Made by a program: the position numbers and the translations under genes
Notes under the pieces: model-generated
Told to the model about the DNA's origin: nothing
Seen by the model: the letters and a program-made list of their open reading frames with translations, nothing else
The model's database searches: none
Assembly: GCF_002234675.1 (NCBI RefSeq)
Contig: NC_019876.2
Location: forward strand, 21,255,161-21,319,160
From: Oryzias latipes
Taxonomy: Eukaryota > Chordata > Actinopteri > Beloniformes > Adrianichthyidae
Direction of reading: 5' to 3'
Length of the DNA stretch: 64,000 bases
Shown here: in pieces, positions 55,001 to 64,000 of the stretch
Numbering within the stretch: position 1 is the stretch's first letter
How the letters are laid out: each line of letters begins with the position of its first letter

Positions 55001-56706
55001 CATGAACATCTAGTAGTGGTCTAAGTTAGGCTGAGTGGTCGTTGGAGTTCCACAAAACTTCTATGAACTGGAGTTCATTAAACACACCATGCCACGTGTG
55101 GGAGGAGCTAGCAGCCAACGCTTTAGCCTGATAGCCACATGGAGCTGTACCTGTGTTTATCTCACTTAAAATGCATGGATGCACAATCAATGCACATGGA
55201 GAATGTTAAGAGATCAGGTTTATTTATTTTGAATAGTTCCACACGATAACAATGTTTCCATGTTTGAGTTCATGAGATCATCCCAGAGAGGCTCTGTTTC
55301 AGGTCCTGCAGTCAAACTACGTCAAAATTACGTGTAAATCAGAGAGCCCAGCGCAAAGGTGTGTATGTGTGAGCGCAAGTTAAGGGTCTGTTGTTCAGTT
55401 CGCCAGAAAACTAATAATAAAAAAGTATATCCAAAGTATAGAGACTGAATCTTTTAATAACCCGCTCTGGAAGCATCTGAACGGGGAAGTGAACCCCAAA
55501 TCAAACCCCGGATCTCCGCTGCGTTTTACAGCCAGAAAGAGAAACTTTCGCAGGTAAAGTTCAACATTTTCCCCGAGAGGGGAAAAAAACAGAGGACCTG
55601 ATTTATAATCATTGTCTCAATGAAAATAGAAAAAATATCATAAGGTTCAGGAGGCCCGAGCATGCTGCTTCCGCTATCCGCTGCTGCCTGCTCTGACTCT
55701 GTCGGTCCGCCAGCTCGCCCCCTCCTGCGAGCCGACATAAGGCACGATAACGTCAGACTGGATCTGTTAGCTCAGACAGCAGAGCTGGTATGGCATGGCT
55801 TGCCATAGAGCTGTTACCTGCAGAGCAAAGGAAGCTGAGTGAATGACGTGACAGTCTTTCACGGGGAACTTGGACACGTGGACAACCGGAGCTCCTTTTG
55901 GTCCACACAAACCCCTCAAACTACAAAAACAGAGTCGTCCATGTTTGCATATTTTGCTGCAGACAGATAGTTTGTATCAAATGTCAGCAAAGCCGCGCGG
56001 ATATCGCCGAAATATGTCATCTCTCTGGCACACCGCTGAGCGAGTATCGAGGAATATGAGTCGATGAGCCAATGAGCGTTTAGATCCCGCCCACTTTCAC
56101 TGATTGACAGAAAGACCCATTCTGCTGAAAAAGCTCTTCATGAAATAAATCAGCCATTGTGAAAAACAGCAACATGAAATAAAACAAAGCTACTTTGGAA
56201 AATATTGATTTTGAAATCCAAGGTTCTGAAAAAAGAAGTAGAATTATAATAATATTCCACATGAATAAAATGAATATTTTAAAATGCTGTTTTAAATAAT
56301 GAACAGGTTTTTAAAGCAACATGAAATATATTGAATAATATAATGGCTAATTTAAAATCTGTGTGCAGGTTTATTACAATTTCATGATCTTTTTATATAT
56401 TTATGAGATATTTATTGGTTGATTGTGTATTTGCATGAGGTCATATTTATTTATTGAATTAAATATTTATTTATTTAATTATGAACAGTATAGGACTCCA
56501 TAGCCTGTATCCTTCAGCTGAAGCAGAAAATCCTTTTTTTATTCTATCACATCTAGTTTCTTGTCTGTGCAGTTCAACCAGTGGAGAAAATGTTGGATTT
56601 AACAAACTCATTCTTCGTTTCCTCCCAGCACACAGAGGCAGATTTCCAGGCTCGTTTTAAGGCACGGCCGGAACTGGAGGGGCTCATGTCTCAGATGAAC
56701 CATTAG
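49030..56706 (+). CDS. mrpl48: Mitochondrial large-ribosomal-subunit protein mL48
   Basis: Eight exons in frame: 49030-49056, 50402-50436, 50651-50682, 50755-50828, 52279-52448, 52552-52654, 52717-52806 and 56629-56706. They total 609 nt, 202 aa, close to the roughly 212 aa of the mammalian protein. Residues 1-40 are basic, Arg-containing and lack acidic residues before the KPxH-like region, as expected of a mitochondrial targeting peptide. The segment MPTHSIGRWRNLLPK and the basic KKKKEK stretch precede an S10-like fold. In that fold, VSGHDMTLVEHYSQYVHNLC, YALPTKSMEV, HQRVVQ and the C-terminal TEADFQARFKARPELE match the mL48 family. It acts as a structural protein of the mitochondrial 39S subunit. 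AATAAA at 56791-56796 lies 85 nt past the stop and is a good polyA signal. The last intron (3.8 kb) is enlarged by transposon insertions. Exons 1-4 are short and less conserved, so their borders are slightly less secure. Confidence 0.95.
49880..50330 (-). repeat. Dispersed repeat family 'R2', copy 5 (mrpl48 intron 1)
   Basis: It starts 'ccaatgaaaattgtgtttttggtg' as at 19347. The minus strand contains MASNIGAIQP preceded by the complement of 'gttagcttggcgttgtgagg'. This is the best preserved copy of the internal frame. Confidence 0.5.
51640..52090. repeat. GC-rich repeat-like block in mrpl48 intron 4
   Basis: A sharply bounded G-rich, CpG-containing block begins 'gagtggaccacccgcggcccaggcgcctcctgtggg' and includes a G-run of 12 at about 52016. 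It sits in otherwise AT-rich intron and opens a 191-codon frame (51627-52202) rich in Gly, Trp and Arg. I take it for a transposon-derived block found in several fish genomes; the family is not assigned. Confidence 0.45.
53770..54190 (-). mobile_element. MADF-remnant repeat, copy C (mrpl48 intron 7)
   Basis: The longest open version of the shared frame, on the minus strand within 53552-54115: LLIVVCAQPEFYATKSFIH, then RNRAVKEKAWSKIYQIYSA, the MADF-like pattern including the KEKAW..I helix. It ends with AACGTAGCTT near 54175, the inverted equivalent of the copy A start. Confidence 0.6.
54303..56500. mobile_element. 2.2-kb element with very long (about 430-470 bp) terminal inverted repeats
   Basis: The left arm (54303 to about 54775) and right arm (about 56075 to 56500) are inverted copies. 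TGGAGTCCTATACTGTTCAT at the left is mirrored by ATGAACAGTATAGGACTCCA at the right. Correspondence persists through 'caatatattgaataatataatgg'-like, 'ggaatattattataattctacttc' and 'ttcatgaagagctttttt'. TAGCCTGT flanks both sides (54293-54300 and 56501-56508), extendable to TAGCCTGT(T)A. The first 38 bp are tandemly duplicated at the left (54303-54340, 54341-54379). The centre (54776-56074) has no recognised transposase. It lies wholly within the last mrpl48 intron. Long TIRs with an 8-9 bp duplication fit a MULE-like or other long-TIR class (inference). Confidence 0.85.
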
Positions 56707-56790
56707 GACCAGCTCCCCACCGACCTGCAGATTCCACGTCAGAAGATAAATGTCTGAGCTTGTTATCTTCCTGTTTTCACCTCCATGTCC

Positions 56791-56796
56791 AATAAA
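56791..56796 (+). terminator. mrpl48 polyadenylation signal
   Basis: AATAAA lies 85 nt downstream of the mrpl48 stop codon and is followed by a GT-rich stretch (tgtgtgtgtttc) near 56815, as expected of a cleavage/polyadenylation site. Confidence 0.75.
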
Positions 56797-56826
56797 ACAA
56801 CAGAACATTCACTATGTGTGTGTTTC

Positions 56827-57445
56827 TTTACCAACTTTTGAAAAGCAATATAAGCAATTAGGTGTATGTATGCAGACGCCAAAAAGTATGTCATTCAACA
56901 AATTTGTACCATTGGAGGAGATATGAGGTCTGTAATATTCATCATAGATACACAACTGTGAGAGACAGAATGTAAAAAAGAATCCAGGAAGTTACATTGA
57001 TTTATTATAAGTATTTGTGTAATGATGTAGAAAATGTGTATTTTTCTCCCACAGACAAACAAGAATTCTGTTCCCCACAGACCTGTTACTTCTCCGTTAC
57101 AGAGTTGATCAACCAGGACACTACTCATGCTACCCCTAGGGTGCTATATGTGCCTGGCCTTAAGGATGATGTGTGTTTTTTGGGAGCCCTGACTTGGGTC
57201 TGGAGTCAGATCTTATATGGTTGCTCAGCTGCAGGAGAGGAGAAGTTTGAAAAGAAAAGATCAAACTTTTTGTGCTTTACACAGATATATTTAATTAACT
57301 GTTTTATGCAGGAGGACATCTCAAATGAGAAACGCATCGCAGCCCCTTGCTCAATTTCTTATTTTTCAGAGAAAAGCAGCAGATTCATCTTCTAGTGGTT
57401 TGTTTGTACATCCGTCCTGCTCATGACGTCTACAGGAAGACGCGT
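56827..57445. other. mrpl48-lectin convergent intergenic region
   Basis: The two genes converge here. It contains a 132-codon + strand frame (56997-57395) with no recognised family and no splice support. AATAAA on the minus strand at 57006-57001 could end the lectin transcript. Confidence 0.4.
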
Positions 57446-60314
57446 TCATCTCCAGCTGACCTTCACGTCCGTGAGTCCCGAGTCTGCCAGCCATGAGAGC
57501 AGCTGTGAGGGGAACCAGAACTAAGTCAGTTTGTACAGGTCAGAGTTAGCGTGGAATGCGTCACACCTGTGTTCACGTGTTAGACCGTGGCATGTGAGTT
57601 TGTGCACATGTCACGCCTCACCTGCTGCAGCAGAAACTCTCTCACTGAAGGAAGGTTGGGGTTGATGTCAGAGCTGAGCTCCAGTTTCAGCACAAACCTC
57701 TTCCGTCTGGGAAACAGCTCTAAAAGCCAGAACAGAAACATTCAGCTCACATGAAATTCATATCTGAAATTTTTCTCTGAACCTTTTTTTTTTTAAGAAT
57801 AAAACCTAAAAATTAGACAGCCACACTTTTTTCTTTCAGAAACTGTAACTTCAGAAAGACAAACCTAAAATGCAGAGAGGCTCAGAAATGTTCAGGATCT
57901 TCAGAATTTCTATTGATTCTGTGTTTGCTGCATCATTTCTCTTCCAGATTAACACTGATTGTCAGGAAATAGGAGGAGTCTGACCCACTCAGATCTGTTA
58001 ATGATCATTAACAAATGTTTCAGTAGATTTTGACAAACAGAGGGATTTTAGCCCTGCTGTCTTTCATTCATGGTTGAAGAAAACAAGTTAGGCGTTACGC
58101 TGCAGACACACTAGACACGGAACGCGTGTTCAGGAACGCGCTAAACGCGGGATCTTGAACATGCATATCCCTCCTGGTGTTTGCAGTGGACAAGCAGGGA
58201 GGGGTTTCTTCGTCTCTTTCTTCTTCTACTGTTTACTAACGCATGTCTGCCACCTACACCTAAAGGAGCCTTGGTGTGAAATGTCAAAGTGGTATCTCGT
58301 GAATCTTGCTTCAGGCTTTTTCTTTCACAGCTCTATTCTAATATATTTATACGTTTTGGTGTTTTATAGTTTCAGCCGGGAACAAACCACATTTATTAAT
58401 CTCTCCTTCAATATCAATTTATAAACGGTTTGCACTTCCATGAATTAAAAAGGACGTCCATCCATACATCGCTACCAAATCAGATTGGTCAAAGTCTGAC
58501 CTGGTTTAACTTTCAGCGTGTCTTCATAGACCATGTGTTTTGGACATAGAACCGTGAAACGGTCTTAAAAATCTCCATAGCTACATGCAAGTTTTATATG
58601 CAGAAGACCAAAATGCGCTTTTACGTGTTTTTGCATAGACTTTTCATTGAAAGTGGTCGTTTATACGCGTTTAGCTGAGGGCAGTGTGAACGTAGCTTTA
58701 CTTTGGCAGAGGACGTAGTATTGGTTTGTGCAGGGGAAGTCGTTCCACTTCTCTTTTTCCATGTAAACGCAGCCCTGTGATCTTCCGGCGTTGTTGGGCT
58801 GTCCAGCCAACCACGAGGTGTATGATGTGGCACTGCCGTCCGTCCACACCCAGGAGTCCCGGTGCAGGCCGAACCAGGCCTGCTCCACACCGTCACGCTG
58901 CAGCAAGGCCTTCACCTTCTCTCCTTCTGCTGGGCTTGTCACATTCGCCAAGTCTGCGTGGTTCAGCCTGCAGAAGCTCTGAGCGTCCAGCCACGATCTC
59001 GTCTCAAGCTGTAGCTCGTAGCTGTTCTGCTGAACTGGATGTGGAGAAACAAACGTTAGAGGTGGGTCCATGTTTGACCCTGGCCTTGACCTGTCTGTGC
59101 TCACCATTGAAGCAGAGGAAGGGCAACAGTGAGGTGCACGTGTAATCTCTCCAGTAGCCGTCTCTAGAGATGGCGCCACAGCTCTCCATCCCTCCCACAT
59201 TGTCTGGCAGACCTGCCTGCCAAGGCCGGTAATCGCCCACCTTCACGCCATTTTGTGGATCCGACCATTTCCAGCTATCCACGGCATCATACAGACCAAT
59301 CCAGAGCCGGTATGTGAAGTTTTGAGTAAGGATGCTGCTGATCTCCTTCATGTCCTCTGGCCCAGATATGGAGGCCATGCCGTCATACATCTGGCTGCAG
59401 TACGCTTCAGCATCTTCCCAGGTCCTCCCAACGTCAGACACAACAACGTACTGCCGGAGGAAGCTGATGGTGTCTGGGTAAATAATTAAAACCATTTGTT
59501 TTTAAAACTGACTTCATGGTGGAACTGATAGATCTGAACGTACCCAGGTGCAAAGGATTTGTTTATATTAACTGATCCAGAACAGAACAAGTTTACTTTA
59601 GTTTTTTTGAACTAAAATGACCGAACCTGCGGTTCAGGGGAGGAACATTCCACCACCTCATCCTTGGACTATGGAAAGGCTGGGATCAGGTTCAAGGAAA
59701 AACTTAAACTTCCTTAAAAGTCATTTTTAACCCTTGTGCTATCCTATGGGGTCAAGATGACCCGATCCTTACATTGACGTGTTCTCCCTACCATGACAAA
59801 GGTGGATAAAGGTGGAAAGATTTCATGTAATCCATGGACACCAGTGAAGATCACAAATCATTGAAGAAAAAAGGTTCAGAGCACTGTCTAGTGGGTCTAG
59901 ATGACCCAACTCCAAGGGTAGCACAAGGGTTACAGTGTGGCTAAAAAATGGCATAATCATGTTTAAAAAAGACCTTGGAATGTTTTAAGAATAGATCAAA
60001 AGATCGTTGGAGTGGGACCTGAAAAAATGATAAACAAAAGTGAATATGAATGAGCAAAAAAAAAATCCTGATACTTTAATTTAGGTTGAAACTGAAGTAG
60101 AAATACAGGAAAAACAAACAAAAAAACACCTAAACTCATTCAGTGGATTTTAAAGATTTCTTACCAATCTGATGTGAAATGTCCACAACCAGAAAAAAGG
60201 ACCCTGGGGGAGAAAAACGGATGTTTATCAAAAACATAGAGCGTCAGTTTTTTGAGTATTTAATCAGATGAAGAACAAACCAAAAAAGAGAAGCTTCCAC
60301 AGAGCTCGATCCAT
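57446..60314 (-). CDS. Secreted C-type lectin with two tandem CTLDs
   Basis: Six exons on the minus strand, in frame: 60314-60281, 60203-60165, 59473-59105, 59034-58702, 57719-57622 and 57502-57446. They make 930 nt, 309 aa. Residues 1-23 are a signal peptide (MDRALWKLLFFGSFFLVVD). CTLD1 (about 25-147) includes WEDAEAYC, WIGLYD, WKWSD and YWRDYTC...FLC. CTLD2 (about 150-258) includes SWLDAQSFCRLNHADLA, AWFGLHRD, WVWTDGS, KWNDFPC and YYVLC. The last two exons give KRFVLKLELSSDINPN and a terminal VSWR tail, the short C-terminal region typical of fish mannose-receptor-like small lectins. The long-loop motifs are LPD in CTLD1 and QPN in CTLD2, neither a canonical EPN nor QPD, and CTLD1 has WRD rather than WND. 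Calcium-dependent sugar specificity therefore cannot be read off. No transmembrane segment is seen, so it is probably secreted. The ligand is unknown. Confidence 0.9.
58090..58700 (-). mobile_element. MADF-remnant repeat, copy D (lectin intron 4)
   Basis: It contains the complement of the shared block ('actgtttactaacgcatgtctgccacct') at about 58228 and 'tttttctttcacagctctattc', matching copy C. It ends 'tgtgaacgtagctt' (58685-58698), directly at the lectin exon 4 donor. The MADF-like frame is more broken than in copy C. Confidence 0.55.
59731..59929 (-). mobile_element. TTAA-flanked MITE, copy 6 (lectin intron 2)
   Basis: CCCTTGTGCTATCC follows TTAA (59727-59730). The right end GTAGCACAAGGG is followed by TTAC. 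A small deletion removes part of the right inner arm ('ccaactccaagggtagcac'). Confidence 0.88.
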
Positions 60315-61140
60315 GATCCACATAGATACACTGACCTTTATGTGTGCGGGACCAGGATGATGCAGCAATCAAGCTTACTGGTTTGGATAATCAGTCATCC
60401 AGTGACATTTGCATGAAGATAAACTTTTAGGAAGAGAGCTCAGGTTCTTCTGTTTGTGGGTCTGTGTTGAACAAAATAATCCAGAGGATTAAATCTCTAC
60501 AGGTCTGAAAATGCTAAAAAAAGAAAAAGCTAAATAAACATCAGACAGAGTTTTGTTTTGACTATAATCTAGTTCAGATCCATCTTCCAGATTGATATCC
60601 TTCAAACTTCTGATTTGGGTCTTCAAGTCTTACCCCCCCCCCCCCACCCCATTTTGAACCTTCCTCCTGTGTAGTGAATGTTTGGCTTCTCCTATGGTGG
60701 TTGGCGGCGCTGGTTTGAATCCCGGCTGGGTTCTCCTCGTGCACCTGTGGGTTCCCTCCACCAGACCGCCAACGTGCTTCATAGGTCAATTGGTGTCCCA
60801 AAATTGCCCCTGGGTATGAATGAGTGTGGGCTTGCATTTGGTGATGACCCGTTCAGCGTGTGCTGGCTTGGCTGCTGAAGCTCTGAGCTTGAAAGGTGGG
60901 TTCTGAAAATGGTAGATGGGTTTCTGGCCACAGCGCGATGATTCTTCGGCTCACAGATGGAAAAAAAAAACTTTGACATTTGTAATTATTCAATGTTTTG
61001 ACTTTAAAACAAAACCCTAACCCGGTTATCATAACCATTTACAGCGAACGGTTGGAAAAAAGAAAAAAAATCTGCAATCCCTTCAAACTGAACCTGAAAG
61101 AGAAAAACAGTCCAGAGAAAAGATGCCAGTTCTTTTAGAT
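60315..61140. other. Lectin upstream region
   Basis: Probable lectin promoter region plus a dispersed repeat at 60657-60890 ('ggctggtttgaatcccggctggg', 'ttcataggtcaattggtg', 'aattgcccctgggta'), a diverged copy of the 2640 unit. A poly-C run lies near 60631-60651. No clear TATA box was pinned down. Confidence 0.4.
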
Positions 61141-61146
61141 TTTATT
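61141..61146 (-). terminator. supt16h polyadenylation signal (candidate)
   Basis: AATAAA on the minus strand about 570 nt after the supt16h stop codon. The intervening 3' UTR includes C-runs (61281-61304) and a (GT)n tract at 61681-61704, 11 nt downstream of the stop codon. Confidence 0.55.
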
Positions 61147-61714
61147 ACAAAAACAGGATTTTCAGAGTCAAAAGTACATCATACCTACCCCCCCATGAGA
61201 GAAAACATGAAAGTGTGACAGGTGGTGTGAGTCTGAATGCAGGAGTTTACAAATCCCATAAAAAAGAACAGGAAACGTGCATCTGCACACCCCCCCCCCC
61301 CCCCCCATTTAAAAAAGGCAAGTGCTCAACTTCAGCTTCAACTTTAACAAAAAGATGAAGACGAGGAATCAGGATGTTTCCATATAAAACAATTGGCAGA
61401 GAATATTCCATCTTTTATTATCACTCATTAAGAAAAAGATTTTTCAACTGAACATAAACAGTAAAACCAAATTTAACAAACACACACAACCAAGACGCCT
61501 GGTGATGAAACAAAGAAGAGCGATGAAGACCAACTGTCCTGCTGCCGGTTCTCTTTTTACAACCATGATGCACCGGCAAGCCACGCCCACAGGTTTCTGC
61601 ATCTATGTACACATTTGACATATGGGGGGGGGGGTTTGGGGACACGGAGGAATCCTGGGGTTTGGCAGTACGCATGGATGTGCGTGTGTGTGTGTGTGTG
61701 TGTGAGTGAGATGT

Positions 61715-64000
<2,286 letters not shown>

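Noticed and set aside
56997-57395. 132-aa + strand ORF between mrpl48 and the lectin
   Set aside because: No recognisable domain or splice sites; overlaps the presumed 3' UTR of the lectin on the other strand.
58661-59200. Lectin CTLD2 exon read through to an upstream start at 59200
   Set aside because: That part of the frame lies in CTLD1 exon 3 read in another phase and in the intervening intron; splice sites show CTLD2 starts at 59034.

Overview
This 64 kb window is vertebrate, almost certainly teleost fish, nuclear DNA. The genes are split into many small exons with GT-AG introns. The repeat load (Tc1-like, hAT-like, RTE- and CR1/L2-type LINE relics, MITEs, microsatellites) is of the kind found in fish, and the proteins match fish/vertebrate families. 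A percomorph such as medaka would fit, but the sequence alone does not fix the species.

Layout. Bases 1-18588 hold no gene I can support. They contain decayed transposons, GT-rich minisatellites and LINE fragments; a 5' non-coding exon of pea15 could lie there but was not recognised. A complete 130-codon pea15 gene (three coding exons, + strand) spans 18589-20661. Bases 20.7-35.7 kb are again gene-poor, with an 11-bp-based minisatellite, several MITEs and hAT relics. A CpG-rich candidate first exon at about 35.76-36.07 kb probably starts a TRIM-type RING E3 gene whose coding exons run from 39239 to 47904 (+, 496 aa, acidic tail in place of B30.2). It is followed on the same strand by mrpl48 (49030-56706, 8 exons, 202 aa). 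On the - strand come a secreted C-type lectin with two CTLDs (60314 down to 57446, 6 exons, 309 aa) and the 3' part of supt16h (63743 down to 61715, 7 exons, 306 codons, continuing beyond the window). All exon chains keep frame across every junction when the lengths are summed.

The genes are functionally unrelated: death-effector/ERK scaffold, E3 ligase, mitoribosome, lectin, FACT histone chaperone. There is no operon-like logic.

The most interesting structure is in the repeats. (1) A 2.2 kb element with roughly 430-470 bp inverted termini and an 8-bp flanking duplication sits in the last mrpl48 intron. (2) Six copies of a roughly 200 bp MITE have ends CCCTTGTGCTATC and a TTAA target, which is piggyBac-like. 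(3) Four copies of a repeat carry remnants of a MADF-like reading frame. (4) A 645 bp element with TIRs of about 42 bp lies directly against one of the MITEs. No previously undescribed defence-type or metabolic system was recognised.
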